Under the pieces are notes generated by a model that saw only the letters and a list, made by a program, of their open reading frames with translations, did no database searches and was not told where the DNA came from. From the NCBI RefSeq assembly GCF_027694345.1, contig NZ_JAQEVU010000006.1:1-64000 (forward strand): DNA of 64,000 nucleotides. The letters are read 5' to 3'. Shown here piece by piece: positions 8,935 to 18,627 of the stretch. The first letter of the stretch is position 1. Each line of letters opens with the position of its first letter. The translations under genes and the position numbers were made by a program. Origin of the DNA: Varibaculum timonense_A. Its GTDB lineage: Bacteria; Actinomycetota; Actinomycetes; Actinomycetales; Actinomycetaceae.

Positions 8935-9761
8935 CGGGACAAAAAAGGGGATTAAAAGTAGACAACCTGCAGGTTTCTTTTCGCAACCGCCAGGTAGTTA
9001 AAGGAATCAGTTTTGAAATCCTCCCTGGGGCGCGGGTGGGGCTGATTGGAGAATCCGGTTCGGGCAAATCGGTGACCGCACTAGCACTAATGGGTTTACT
9101 CGGTGAGGACGCGAAAGTTACCGGTTCTATTTCCCTGGCTGGACAAGAGCTATTATCGCTGACAGATAGGGAAATGTCACAGTTGAGAGGGTCGGAAATC
9201 GGGATGGTTTTCCAAGAGCCGATGAGCGCCCTTGACCCCACGATGCGAGTCGGTAAACAGGTAGCAGAGGTTTTGACCCTGCATCAACGCGACCAGCAGG
9301 GAAAACGTGAAAAAGTGATAAAAATGCTGGAGCGGGTAGGTTTACCAGAGCCAGCTAACAGTGCCAACGCTTTCCCTCACCAGCTGTCTGGAGGGCAGCG
9401 CCAACGCGTAATGCTAGCAATGTCGCTAATAAATGCCCCTCAACTGCTGATTTGTGATGAACCCACTACCGCTCTAGATGTGACTGTACAGGCGAAAGTG
9501 CTGCGACTATTAGATAAAGAACTGTCTCGTACCGGCTCTGCCTGTCTGTTTATCAGCCATGACCTGGCGGTAGTTAGCCAAATTTGTGAGCAGCTATTGG
9601 TCATGTATCAAGGGGAAATTGTTGAACGCGGCTCCCGGCGTGAGGTGCTAGAACACCCTAAACACCCCTATACTCGCGGTCTAATGGCTACCGCCAATAT
9701 CGGCTCGGTTCGCCCCGGGCAACCGCTACCGGTATTAACTGATTTTTTTGAGGGGGAGTAG
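8931..9761 (+). CDS. dppD: ABC transporter ATPase, DppD/OppD type
   Basis: Cytoplasmic ATPase that powers the peptide importer. 276 residues. Walker A GESGSGKS (about 43-50), Q-loop in VFQEPMSALDP, signature LSGGQRQR, Walker B LLICDEPTTALD and switch His in FISHDLAV are all present. The C-terminal end has the oligopeptide-type tail (EHPKHPYTRGLMA) of DppD/OppD, though it is shorter than usual and lacks the Cys-rich iron-sulfur motif of some members. It overlaps dppC by four bases. Confidence 0.88.
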   Translation: MTGQKRGLKVDNLQVSFRNRQVVKGISFEILPGARVGLIGESGSGKSVTALALMGLLGEDAKVTGSISLAGQELLSLTDREMSQLRGSEIGMVFQEPMSALDPTMRVGKQVAEVLTLHQRDQQGKREKVIKMLERVGLPEPANSANAFPHQLSGGQRQRVMLAMSLINAPQLLICDEPTTALDVTVQAKVLRLLDKELSRTGSACLFISHDLAVVSQICEQLLVMYQGEIVERGSRREVLEHPKHPYTRGLMATANIGSVRPGQPLPVLTDFFEGE

Positions 9762-9768
9762 GGGCTAA

Positions 9769-10563
9769 ATGAGTGAAGAACCGATTTACCGCGCTCGGGA
9801 TTTAGTGAAAATTTATCCGCGCTCTGGCGCTCAGGTGCGTGCAGTCGATGGCGTAAATCTAGAGATTAACGCGGGAGAACGCCTGGGAATCGTGGGGGAA
9901 TCTGGGAGTGGGAAATCTACTTTAATCAGGATGCTGTGCGCCCTATCTCGTCCTAGTAGTGGTCAAATCTGGTTCGGTGGGCAAAAGATTACGGGATTAA
10001 AGGAAAAGCAGCTAGGTAACTTGCGTTCCCGGGTACAAATCGTGTTCCAAGATCCGCTCAGCTCTTTAGACCCCAGGATGCAGGTGGGCAAAATTATTAC
10101 CGAACCGCTGCGTTCTCCCTGGGTGCGCGGGCGGGAAGGAGTACCCAGCGATATTCACTCTCGTTTAGAGGAAGTGCTCGCGGAAGTAGGTTTAAGTAGC
10201 GAGGACGCGCGTAAATATCCCCATCAGTTTTCGGGAGGACAGCGCCAACGGATAGCTTTAGCGCGCGCCCTATCTGCCCGTCCGGAAGTGTTAATGGCGG
10301 ATGAAGCGGTTTCGGCCTTAGATGTGTCGGTTCGTGCCCAAATTTTGAACCTGATTATGCAGGTGGCAGCGCGAGATAACCTCACTTTGCTGTTTGTCAG
10401 TCATGACCTGGCGGTAGTGAGACATATTTGCCAGCGGGTAATAGTGATGCGTCAGGGCAAAATCATTGAAGAGGGCGCAGTCGAGCAGGTTCTTTCCGCT
10501 CCCCGTCATGATTACACCCGCGAACTGATTGCTTCCACCCCCAGGTTGAAACTAGGAGGCTAA
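9769..10563 (+). CDS. dppF: ABC transporter ATPase, DppF/OppF type
   Basis: Second ATPase subunit, pairing with the DppD-like protein. 264 residues with Walker A GESGSGKST, Q-loop VFQDPLSSLDPRM (the DppF-typical form), signature FSGGQRQRIALARAL, Walker B VLMADEAVSALD with the catalytic Glu kept, and the H-loop FVSHDLAV. The tail APRHDYTRELIAS is the usual OppF/DppF ending. It begins seven bases after the dppD stop and is last in the operon. No clear terminator follows before dnaN. Confidence 0.88.
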   Translation: MSEEPIYRARDLVKIYPRSGAQVRAVDGVNLEINAGERLGIVGESGSGKSTLIRMLCALSRPSSGQIWFGGQKITGLKEKQLGNLRSRVQIVFQDPLSSLDPRMQVGKIITEPLRSPWVRGREGVPSDIHSRLEEVLAEVGLSSEDARKYPHQFSGGQRQRIALARALSARPEVLMADEAVSALDVSVRAQILNLIMQVAARDNLTLLFVSHDLAVVRHICQRVIVMRQGKIIEEGAVEQVLSAPRHDYTRELIASTPRLKLGG

Positions 10564-10673
10564 ACCTTGCCGATAAGCCGGTAACTAGAGTTATAAAAAG
10601 CCCGGTCCGAGGGGAAAATCGGCGAGTTATCCCCAGTTTTAAGTACTTTAGTGCTAATCGAGTAGCAAAACCC

Positions 10674-10679
10674 TATAAT
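10674..10679 (+). promoter_or_regulatory. -10 element upstream of dnaN
   Basis: A perfect TATAAT box, about 100 bases before the dnaN GTG. No good -35 is seen at the right distance. A single DnaA-box-like TTATCCCCA (one mismatch to TTATCCACA) occurs at 10627-10635; other candidates in 10564-10778 have three or more mismatches. Confidence 0.45.
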
Positions 10680-10778
10680 GGGAGACTGAAACAAAATGAT
10701 TCAGCTCGGTTATCACCGGCTGGGTTGTGCAGATTTTGCGCCATAAACCATGGTAAAGAGGATAAAAGGGGCAGCGCA

Positions 10779-11912
10779 GTGAAGTTCGTAGCCGAGCGTG
10801 ATGTTTTCGAGGACGCTATCAGTTGGACCGCGCGTACTTTGCCGGCACGTCCGGCAGTGGCAGTACTCGGCGGGGTGTGGATGAGCGCCAAGGCCGGTAT
10901 CGTAACTCTTTCCAGTTTCGACTATGAGGTTTCTTCCCGTAACCAGTTTGAAGCCGATGTGGAGTCCGAGGGCGAAGTCCTGGTTTCCGGCAAAATGGTG
11001 GCTAACATTTGTAAACAGTTACCGAAGAAGCCGGTAACCGTAGAGATGGAGGGGGGCAAAGTCAATATTTCCTGTGGAGCTTCCAGCTTCCAACTGGCAG
11101 TAATGCCCCTCGATGATTATCCGGCACTGCCACAAATTCCCGAGGCGATTGGCGAAATTGATTCCATAGAGTTTGCCCGAGCGGTGGGTCAGGTTTCTCG
11201 CGCCGCCTCCTCTGATGAATCCCTGCCGTTGCTGGCAACCGTGCGGATGGAGCTTTCTAAAACTCAGCTAACTTTGATGGCCACTGACCGTTACCGCCTG
11301 GCCGTGCGGGTCATGGATTGGCAGCCAAATCAGACTGATTTCTCTTCAGATGCGCTGGTCAAGTCGCGGATTCTTTCCGAAATGGCCAAGGCGCTTTCCG
11401 GCGCGGGAAATATCCATTTAGGTTTAGAGAACTCTGCCGAGGGCGGGGCTATCGTGGCTTTAGAGGCGGGAGGACGCAAAATTACTTCCCAGCTTACCGA
11501 GGGTGATTACCCGCCGGTTGCCAGTCTTTTCCCCGAAGAAGCTCCAATTAAAGCAGTTATTCGCCGTTATGAACTTGAACAGGCGATTAAGCGCGTGTCC
11601 TTGGTCACTGATCGCAGCGCCCAGATTCGTATGAATTTTGCGGACGGTACTCTCACTTTAGAGGCTGGTCAGGGCAATGATGCGCAGGCTCATGAAGAAA
11701 TGACCTGCACTTTTATTGCTGATGAGCCGATGATGATTGTGTTTGACTCCCAGTATTTACTGGACGGCTTAGGGGCTTTGGGAACGGAATATGTGCGTAT
11801 GTCATTTACCCACCCCACTAAACCAGCGGTTATTACTGGGCAAGAAGAACTTGATGGGGACGATTCTTCGGACTTCCGTTACCTGTTAATGCCGATTCGC
11901 TATTCTGCCTAA
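10779..11912 (+). CDS. dnaN: DNA polymerase III beta subunit (sliding clamp)
   Basis: Ring-shaped processivity factor that tethers DNA polymerase III to DNA. From GTG at 10779 the protein is 377 residues, the usual length in actinobacteria. It begins VKFVAERDVFEDAISWTARTLP, has the family features LPQIPEAIGEIDS (inter-domain) and LMATDRYRLAVR, and ends with the clamp C-terminus YLLMPIRYSA. An open frame extends to an ATG at 10725, but AAAGGGG at 10765-10771 is seven bases before the GTG and the extra 18 residues are unlike the family, so I take the GTG. recF follows; dnaA does not precede it. Confidence 0.95.
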   Translation: MKFVAERDVFEDAISWTARTLPARPAVAVLGGVWMSAKAGIVTLSSFDYEVSSRNQFEADVESEGEVLVSGKMVANICKQLPKKPVTVEMEGGKVNISCGASSFQLAVMPLDDYPALPQIPEAIGEIDSIEFARAVGQVSRAASSDESLPLLATVRMELSKTQLTLMATDRYRLAVRVMDWQPNQTDFSSDALVKSRILSEMAKALSGAGNIHLGLENSAEGGAIVALEAGGRKITSQLTEGDYPPVASLFPEEAPIKAVIRRYELEQAIKRVSLVTDRSAQIRMNFADGTLTLEAGQGNDAQAHEEMTCTFIADEPMMIVFDSQYLLDGLGALGTEYVRMSFTHPTKPAVITGQEELDGDDSSDFRYLLMPIRYSA

Positions 11913-11937
11913 ATCGCTCGCTCGGCATTGCACGGTC

Positions 11938-13251
11938 ATGTATATTACCGATATTGCCTTAGATGATTACCGTAGTTTTCATCATTGTGTAGCCCGGTTA
12001 TCGCCGGGGGTAAATATACTGCTTGGTCCTAACGGTCAAGGTAAAACGAATTTCGTGGAGGCCGTGGGGTATTTGACCAACTTCCATTCCCACCGCATTA
12101 GTGCCGATAGTGCCTTAGTGCGCTTTGCGCCGCAATCAGCGGCGTTACTGAGTCGAGAAAACGGGCAATCCCAACCTAGCCCGGAGGAAACCAGTGCGCC
12201 CTCTAGCGCAGTTATTCGCGTGAAAGCCCATTTAGGGGAGCGGGAAACCCAAGTAGATTTAGAGATTGTTTCCGGAAGAGCTAATCGGGGGCGTTTGGCG
12301 CGAACTCCAGTGCCGTTAAAAGATATTCGCGGTTTGATTGCTACTACCCTGTTTTCTCCCGAAGATTTAGATATTTTACAAGGTGACCCCGCAGTTCGCC
12401 GTCGATTTCTAGATGATTTACTGGTGCAAATGTGGCCGGTAGAAGCCGGTACTATCGCTCAGCATCAAAAGATTTTACGGCAGAGGGGAGCCCTCTTAAA
12501 ACAGGCGGCTAAAAAGAAGCGGCGCGGCGCAGACCTTTCTCTAGAGCTTTCCACTCTTGAGGTTTGGAATAATCAGTTATCGCAGGTTGCTGGGCGTTTA
12601 ATTGCTGGTAGGGTGCGGGTTCTCAATGCGTTATCCCCACACGCTGCCCAGGCATATTTGCTGGTTTTGGGAAATACCCATCGCGCACACTCTTCCCAAA
12701 CTTTGGGGTTATCTTATGTTCCCTCCTTTGAGCCTCCCAGTGATTTGACCAATCCACAGGCAGTTGCGGGCGCGCTGCAAGAGACTTTCGCAGCGCGCCG
12801 CGAAGAAGAACTTAGTCGAGGGGTGAATCTGGCGGGTGCGCATCGTGACGATTTGGCGGTGATGTTAGATACTCTGCCGGTGAAAGGGTTTGCTTCTCAC
12901 GGAGAGACTTGGAGCGCTGCCCTGGCTTTACGTCTGGGACAGTTTGAGCTGCTGCGTCAAGGTGGCAAAACCCCGATTTTGATTCTCGATGATGTGTTTG
13001 CAGAACTAGATCCGGCTCGCCGATCTGCGCTGCTGGATTTTATGAACCGCGCTGACCAGGTATTGATTACTGCCACTAACCGTAAGGATTTACCCAGTGA
13101 AATTGAGGGGAAATTTTTCCAGGTTTTGCGGGGAGGTCAGGGCAGCGTCATCACTGCGATGGACAACTCTGAGATGAGTCACTCCAATACGGATTCGAGG
13201 CTGACCAGGGTTGATTCTACTGACCTGACCGGCACAGTTGAGGATAGCTGA
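11938..13251 (+). CDS. recF: DNA replication and repair protein RecF
   Basis: SMC-like ATPase that helps load RecA at single-strand gaps. 437 residues. Walker A GPNGQGKTN lies near residue 31, preceded by the RecF start YITDIALDDYRSF; the mid-region SPEDLDILQGDPAVRRRFLDDLL and late LILDDVFAELD (Walker B) are family signatures. The last 40 residues (MDNSEMSHSNTDSR onward) are a low-complexity tail not usual for RecF. It follows dnaN by 25 bases and overlaps the next start by one base, so dnaN-recF-DUF721 is likely one operon. Confidence 0.95.
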   Translation: MYITDIALDDYRSFHHCVARLSPGVNILLGPNGQGKTNFVEAVGYLTNFHSHRISADSALVRFAPQSAALLSRENGQSQPSPEETSAPSSAVIRVKAHLGERETQVDLEIVSGRANRGRLARTPVPLKDIRGLIATTLFSPEDLDILQGDPAVRRRFLDDLLVQMWPVEAGTIAQHQKILRQRGALLKQAAKKKRRGADLSLELSTLEVWNNQLSQVAGRLIAGRVRVLNALSPHAAQAYLLVLGNTHRAHSSQTLGLSYVPSFEPPSDLTNPQAVAGALQETFAARREEELSRGVNLAGAHRDDLAVMLDTLPVKGFASHGETWSAALALRLGQFELLRQGGKTPILILDDVFAELDPARRSALLDFMNRADQVLITATNRKDLPSEIEGKFFQVLRGGQGSVITAMDNSEMSHSNTDSRLTRVDSTDLTGTVEDS

Positions 13252-13922
13252 TGAGCACAAATCAGCCTGAACCAGCGCTCACCTATACCCAACAGGCTAT
13301 TCGCGCCGCCCAGGAACATGCTTTTTCTAAAGGGCTAGTGAGAATGTCCAGCGAGGAGCTGCGCCGTTTGCGGGGACGGCGTAACTGGGATGGGATAGCT
13401 TCTCAATCTGTGGGCAAGGATGAAGCGTTGCCAGTTTCCGCAGAAATCTCTCTAGGGCAGGTTAAAGGGGTAAACGATAGCTATGCCCGCGATAAAGTCC
13501 CCGGTCTAGCCGGTTTACAGCCCTCTCCAGGGCTTGCGGAGGGAGGTCACGGAGGGCGCTGGTCGCGGCGAGATCCGCGCCCTTTGGGAATGGTTTGGAA
13601 AAAATATGTGCGCCAGTTCGGGTTAAACGCTCAGCTAGATGCGGGGAAGCTGAAAGCTGATTGGGCGAAAATAGTTGGCGTTCAGGTCGCGCAACACGCA
13701 CATATTGAATCCATTAAAGACGGGGACGTAGTGTTGCGCTGCGACTCTACCCGCTGGGCATCGGAGCTTAGGAATCTAATTCCGCAGCTGATGGGATTAA
13801 TTGAGGATTATTCCGGTTCGGTGGTGATTAAACGTTTGATTATCTTAGGACCAAAAGCGCCCTCTTGGAAGCATGGCCCACGTTCGGTGAAAGGGCGCGG
13901 TCCGCGCGATACCTATGGTTAA
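13251..13922 (+). CDS. DUF721 family protein (DciA-like)
   Basis: A DUF721 protein, the family that includes DciA, the replicative helicase loader or operator in most bacteria lacking DnaC. 223 residues: a variable, Arg- and Gly-rich N-terminal half (1-110), then the DUF721 core from about 115 (WKKYVRQFGLNAQLDAGKL, DWAKIVGVQVAQHAHIESI, VVLRCDSTRWASELRNLIPQL) and a basic tail. The gene sits immediately after recF, a common place for it in actinobacteria. It overlaps the methyltransferase start by eight bases. Confidence 0.85.
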   Translation: MSTNQPEPALTYTQQAIRAAQEHAFSKGLVRMSSEELRRLRGRRNWDGIASQSVGKDEALPVSAEISLGQVKGVNDSYARDKVPGLAGLQPSPGLAEGGHGGRWSRRDPRPLGMVWKKYVRQFGLNAQLDAGKLKADWAKIVGVQVAQHAHIESIKDGDVVLRCDSTRWASELRNLIPQLMGLIEDYSGSVVIKRLIILGPKAPSWKHGPRSVKGRGPRDTYG

Positions 13923-14703
13923 GTTTGGTCCGTCTCCCGGTTCGATTACCGATAAAAATAGGGTGGGTGGCGCTGCTGGGGGAGGAAATCCTTACACCCT
14001 GGCTGGTGATGAATATGAACGTTACCGACCTAACTATCCGCTTCCAGCTGTTCAGGCGGCTGTAGCGGGACTAAAAAACCCGCAAGTTCTAGATGTAGGT
14101 GCTGGTAGCGGTAAGTTTACGCGGCTACTTTTGGCGCAGGGGGTAGCGGTTAGCGCCCTAGAGCCGGCAGCGGGAATGCGGGAAATGTTTCAGCGCGTCC
14201 TCCCGCAAGTTCCCTTATATGCCGGGAAAGCCGAGGACGTGGCCGAATTATTTGCACCCGGAACCTTTGATGCGCTGTGCTTTGCGCAATGTTGGCACTG
14301 GGTTGATAAGGAGGCGGCTTGCGCGACAGCAGCTAAAGTACTTAAACCCGGTGGGCGGCTAGTGATTGTATATAACCAAATGAATGTGTCGTTTCCCTGG
14401 GTAAAGCGGCTTTCTAGGGTGATGCGTTCAGGAGATGTTCATCACCCCGATAAGCTTCCCCAACTGGGAAAACAGTTTAGCCGACCCGAACTTAGTCTTT
14501 TTCAATGGGGAATCTCGCTGCCAGTTTCCGCGCTTTTCGCCCTCGCTAAAACCCGTTCTTCCTATTTGCGAGCTAGTTGGAGCGGCAAAGCCCATATGCA
14601 AGCCAATCTGCGCTCTTATTTATTCGATGATTTAGCTTTAAACCCTGAGCAAAGCGTGACTTTGCCTTATTACACCCTGGTGTGGCGGGCAAATCTGCTC
14701 TAA
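13915..14703 (+). CDS. Class I SAM-dependent methyltransferase
   Basis: 262 residues. The SAM-binding motif I, VLDVGAGSGKFT, is at about residue 59, followed by an acidic residue at the end of strand 2 (SALEPAAGM), the WHWVDKEAACA motif typical of the UbiE/Methyltransf_11 group, and LKPGGRLVIVYN. The substrate cannot be told from the sequence. The first 20 residues look disordered. The ATG at 13915 lies inside the end of the DUF721 gene, suggesting coupled translation. Confidence 0.8.
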   Translation: MVKFGPSPGSITDKNRVGGAAGGGNPYTLAGDEYERYRPNYPLPAVQAAVAGLKNPQVLDVGAGSGKFTRLLLAQGVAVSALEPAAGMREMFQRVLPQVPLYAGKAEDVAELFAPGTFDALCFAQCWHWVDKEAACATAAKVLKPGGRLVIVYNQMNVSFPWVKRLSRVMRSGDVHHPDKLPQLGKQFSRPELSLFQWGISLPVSALFALAKTRSSYLRASWSGKAHMQANLRSYLFDDLALNPEQSVTLPYYTLVWRANLL

Positions 14704-14893
14704 AGCCAAATTTAACTGGGGAACCGGACAGCTATCGCCCTGGTTAGGGAAAAAGTTTTAATCGTTTAACGCCTTGGAGATGCTAAACTAATGAGCATAC
14801 TTTCGGCTGCTTGATTATGTGAGGAAGCATGATTTTAACAGCGCGAACCCCCGCCCATTCTCTGATATGAATGCCGTTTTGAAAGGACATTTA

Positions 14894-17800
14894 ATGAGTT
14901 ATTTCCGACTTCGAGAGCTAAAAATAGGCAAATTGTTGGTAGTGTCCGTGCTTTCAATTGCTCTGATGTTGGTTTGGGCGATACCTGCTCATGCAGAACC
15001 TGCTAATAGTGAAGAGGGTCAGGCGCAGGCAGGCGGCAGCTATCAGATTTATCCCACCCCGCATAAAGTCGCATATCAAACCGGAAAGCTTTCCCTATCT
15101 GGAGTGGCAGACCTGGTAGTTGAGGACGGTATAGATTCTGACACCGCGCGGCGCTTAGACGATGCGCTGGCCTTGCAAAAGATTGTGGGATTGCCTAAGG
15201 AACAGCTATCTACGAAAGCTAACCTGGCTGTGCTGGTTGGAATCAAAGGCTCTGGCGGAGTAGTTGATAAACAGGTGGCAGCCTTAAAAGCTGCGGGAAA
15301 ACTAGATTATGATCCGGCGGTTTTTGAAAAAACTGATTCTTATCTATTAGCTGCAATCCCCGGAACTGAGGGGAATCCGCCGCAAATTTTAGTTTTAGGG
15401 CGCGATACGGATTCGGCGTATTACGGTTTAACTACTCTTTATCAAATACTTCAGCAAATACCGTCTGATAATGGGAAAACCTCTCTAAACGCCCTCACCG
15501 TAACCGATTGGGCGGATGTGCCCACGCGCGGTTTCATTGAAGGCTATTACGGTAATCCCTGGAGCACCCAAAACCGTATTGACCTCATGGAATGGGGAGG
15601 CTACTACAAGCTTAATGCCTATATTTATGCCCCCAAGGACGATCCGAAACACAACGCGAAATGGCGGGAGCTTTACAGCAGTGAAGAGCTGAATAATAAA
15701 ATCGCGCCTTTAGCTAAAGCGGGTAATGAATCTAAGACCCGGTTTGTTTACGCCCTGCACCCCTTTATGTATAACCCGATTACCAGCGGAAACTATGATC
15801 AAGGTTTGAAAATAGCGAAGGCTAAATATCGGCAAGTAATTGATGCGGGGGTACGTCAGATTTCAGTTCTGGCAGATGATGCCAAAAATCAGGGCAACGA
15901 TTTATATATCAGATTGCTTAAAGACCTCACTGATTGGGTTAAACAGCTGCAAAAAGAAAAGACTGCTAACGGTGAGCTTAAATATCCCGGTCTAAAAGAG
16001 GTAATCATTTTCTGTCCGGTTAATTACGGGGGAGCAGGGGAAGCTTGGTACAACCAGCTTCCGGAAACTGTGAAAGTAATTAATACAGGAGGACGAGTTT
16101 GGGGTAAAGCTGATGGCGATTTCCTCGGTAGATTTAAGAATAATTCCGGTGGTAGAGCCACATTTATGTGGATGAATTTCCCCTGTTCCGATAACGATAA
16201 AGATGCTCTCCATATGGGAAATTACGAAAATTTCCTTGGTCTGAATGTTCAACCTGGTCAATTAGAGGGCTTGGTTATGAATCCGATGCAGCAGTCAGAA
16301 CCCAGCAAACAGGGAATTTTCATGAATGCTGATTTTTCTTGGAATCTATGGCGCAGCCTAGATCACGCTGATAAGACTTGGCTGGATTCCTTTAGTTACC
16401 TGGATAATAACTCTCCGCTAGCTAGTGATGCAGCAAATGCTTTGCGCGACCTTTCGCAGCATCTGCGGCGAATGTATGGTGGGGGAGCTACTTGGGAAGG
16501 ACGAGAATCTGCGGAGGTTAAAGATACTCTGGTTTCATTCCAACGTGCTCTGGAGAATAATCAGGTCACGAAAGAACAAATCACAAAGGTGCGCAAGGTT
16601 TATACCGACATTAAACCGGCGGTAGATACCTATCGCAGTAAAGCCAAGAATGTGGCTATGCGCTCGCAAATGGAACCTTGGCTAGGGGCGTTCGTTGATT
16701 TAGTAAAGACTGCCGAACTGTATCTTGATGCCTATTCCGCTCATTTAGATAATGATAAAGATGGGCTGGTAAACAAGTATTTAGCCGGGAATGCCCAGCT
16801 AAGTGCCTATAATCAGCATGGTTTTAACTACGTGAACGAAACAAAATATGCCAAAGTTGGTAAAGCCTATTTAACTCCAACTGTTGCCGCTATGGCGCGC
16901 AGCCTAAAATCTAAGGTTGCTCGCGCCTTGGATCCCGATGCGGTGATTTATCAGTATGTAACCAGTCGCAGTGATACCCCCGAGGGGAATATAGCCTCGG
17001 TAATGGATGGTAACGATGGAACTGGGGTGACCTACAAAAATCCGAACAAGATTACTGCCGGAACTTTTGCCGGAATCACCAGCGACAAGCCTTTCGATGC
17101 TGACCGTTTAACTTTTGTGTTAGGAGGCGGTAAAGATTTCTTCGATCGGGCTAAACTGCAAACTTTTGATGGCACCAATTGGAATGATGTTCCCGGGAAA
17201 ACTGGTTTGACCGGAACCGTTGTAGATTTGAAGAACTTGAATCTGAAACAGATTCGAGGTGCACGTTTGATTGCTACCGCAGATAATGCCCGTGATGCCT
17301 GGTTTGTGGTTAAAGAAATCGAGGTTAATCGAACCGATAAAGTTTCTCCTACAGTTACCTTGACCAGTATGCAAAAGCATTCTGGGGAGCTATCGAATGT
17401 GACTGACGGAAACCCAGCCGGAACCCCGTTATGGTTGAAACGTGACCCTTATGAAGGTGAAGGTAGGGACAAAACTCCGGTGGGAGCTGCGGTAACCGTT
17501 GATTACGGGAAAGTTTTGAATCTTAAGCAAGTTACTTTTGCGCAAGGCCCGGGAAATGACACTATCGACAGTGGGATTTTGGAATATAGCGCTGATGGCA
17601 CTAACTGGGAAAAGCTGGCTGATGTTAATGGGGACAAGGTGCAAACAACTACCTTGAAAACTCCGGTGCAAGCAAAAGCTATCCGGGTTCGTAATCTGCA
17701 AGAAACTAATAAATGGTGGCAGGTAAACGAACTTTCTGGGGTTGATGCTAGCGATATGCCAGATAAAACCGCATTAAATACCCAGATTTCCCAAGCAGAG

Positions 17801-18559
17801 CAGCTTAAAGAAGCCGACTATACGGTCTTTACCTGGCAAGTTTTGACCGGGGCGTTACAGGCAGCCAAAGGGGTGCAAGCCAATCCGACTGCTCGCCAAG
17901 ATGAGATTGATCAGAGCGCTAACGCTTTGGAAATGGCTATTAAGGGTTTGAAGAAATCAGGTGGCGAAGTAGAGCCGGCTGATCCTACCCCTGAGATTCC
18001 CACCGAGAAACCGGTGGATAAAGTTCTGCTTGATAACACGATTCAGGCTGCTGGGGCGCTTGCTGAGAAGGATTACAGTGAAGAAACCTGGAAACAGCTG
18101 GCACAGAATCTGCAAAAAGCTAAAGACGTAAATTCTGATAAGAATGCTAAGCAAACCGATGTGGACAAGGCGTTAAATGATTTGCGTTCGGCAATCAAAG
18201 CGTTAAAAGCGGCAGATGCACCGATTACCCCAGATAAGCCAGACACTCCTGAAAAGCCGGACACTCCGGGAACGCCGGATAATCCGCAGCAGCCAGATAA
18301 GCCTGATAATCCCGAAAAACCGGATAACCCAGGGACTAATCCTGCCGGTCCTGGTGGCAGCTCCGCTACCCCTGGGAATAAAGAGGGTAGTACTACTGGT
18401 AAAGATAAAACCGGTAATCAAAGTGCAGCTAATCAGGGTAAGAGGAAAGTGCGAGTTGAATCTGGGATTGCTTCTACTGGAAGCACTGCCGGACTGCTTG
18501 CTGCTTTATCGCTGAGCGCTGTCGGTATTGGGTTGGCGTTGCGCAGACGGGCACGCTAA
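14894..18559 (+). CDS. Surface GH84 beta-N-acetylglucosaminidase with CBM32 and FIVAR modules
   Basis: Predicted extracellular exo-beta-N-acetylglucosaminidase, a family using substrate-assisted catalysis (NagJ/O-GlcNAcase type). From ATG 14894 (GAAAGGA upstream) it has 1221 residues: signal peptide to about 36 (PAHAEP), a GH20b-like domain (about 45-200), the GH84 barrel starting RGFIEGYYGNPW near 210 with the catalytic Asp pair in VLADDA (Asp328, Asp329), a helical linker, two F5/8 C (CBM32-like) modules (about 690-815, 816-950), two FIVAR repeats (about 960-1020, 1045-1105), a P-D-K-E-rich wall segment, and a terminal sorting signal IASTG (1192-1196), hydrophobic helix and RRRAR. An open frame extends to a GTG at 14819, but that start leaves an unlikely leader before the signal peptide. 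A strong terminator follows. Confidence 0.9.
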   Translation: MSYFRLRELKIGKLLVVSVLSIALMLVWAIPAHAEPANSEEGQAQAGGSYQIYPTPHKVAYQTGKLSLSGVADLVVEDGIDSDTARRLDDALALQKIVGLPKEQLSTKANLAVLVGIKGSGGVVDKQVAALKAAGKLDYDPAVFEKTDSYLLAAIPGTEGNPPQILVLGRDTDSAYYGLTTLYQILQQIPSDNGKTSLNALTVTDWADVPTRGFIEGYYGNPWSTQNRIDLMEWGGYYKLNAYIYAPKDDPKHNAKWRELYSSEELNNKIAPLAKAGNESKTRFVYALHPFMYNPITSGNYDQGLKIAKAKYRQVIDAGVRQISVLADDAKNQGNDLYIRLLKDLTDWVKQLQKEKTANGELKYPGLKEVIIFCPVNYGGAGEAWYNQLPETVKVINTGGRVWGKADGDFLGRFKNNSGGRATFMWMNFPCSDNDKDALHMGNYENFLGLNVQPGQLEGLVMNPMQQSEPSKQGIFMNADFSWNLWRSLDHADKTWLDSFSYLDNNSPLASDAANALRDLSQHLRRMYGGGATWEGRESAEVKDTLVSFQRALENNQVTKEQITKVRKVYTDIKPAVDTYRSKAKNVAMRSQMEPWLGAFVDLVKTAELYLDAYSAHLDNDKDGLVNKYLAGNAQLSAYNQHGFNYVNETKYAKVGKAYLTPTVAAMARSLKSKVARALDPDAVIYQYVTSRSDTPEGNIASVMDGNDGTGVTYKNPNKITAGTFAGITSDKPFDADRLTFVLGGGKDFFDRAKLQTFDGTNWNDVPGKTGLTGTVVDLKNLNLKQIRGARLIATADNARDAWFVVKEIEVNRTDKVSPTVTLTSMQKHSGELSNVTDGNPAGTPLWLKRDPYEGEGRDKTPVGAAVTVDYGKVLNLKQVTFAQGPGNDTIDSGILEYSADGTNWEKLADVNGDKVQTTTLKTPVQAKAIRVRNLQETNKWWQVNELSGVDASDMPDKTALNTQISQAEQLKEADYTVFTWQVLTGALQAAKGVQANPTARQDEIDQSANALEMAIKGLKKSGGEVEPADPTPEIPTEKPVDKVLLDNTIQAAGALAEKDYSEETWKQLAQNLQKAKDVNSDKNAKQTDVDKALNDLRSAIKALKAADAPITPDKPDTPEKPDTPGTPDNPQQPDKPDNPEKPDNPGTNPAGPGGSSATPGNKEGSTTGKDKTGNQSAANQGKRKVRVESGIASTGSTAGLLAALSLSAVGIGLALRRRAR

Positions 18560-18575
18560 ACCCTAACCCTGAGTT

Positions 18576-18627
18576 AGGCTGTCTGCCTGGAAGTGAAAAT
18601 CTTCCAGGCAGACAGCCTTTTGTTTTT
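18576..18627 (+). terminator. Intrinsic terminator after the GH84 gene
   Basis: Perfect 18-bp stem (18576-18593 with 18601-18618) around a 7-base loop, followed by TTTGTTTTT. A textbook rho-independent terminator 17 bases past the GH84 stop; it separates that gene from the next glycosidase gene. Confidence 0.95.

Noticed and set aside
10564..10778. Possible origin of replication before dnaN
   Set aside because: Only one DnaA-box-like site with one mismatch; no box cluster, no AT-rich unwinding stretch and no dnaA neighbour.
10725..10778. Upstream ATG start for dnaN
   Set aside because: Adds 18 residues not seen in clamps; the GTG at 10779 has a good Shine-Dalgarno sequence and the normal first residues.
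14819..14893. Upstream GTG start for the GH84 gene
   Set aside because: Would put 25 polar residues before a clear signal peptide; ATG at 14894 has GAAAGGA at the right distance.
18203..18360. Tandem repeat in the Pro-rich tail of GH84 as a CRISPR or microsatellite
   Set aside because: It is an in-frame P-D-x-P wall-spanning segment with variable codons; no spacer-repeat regularity.
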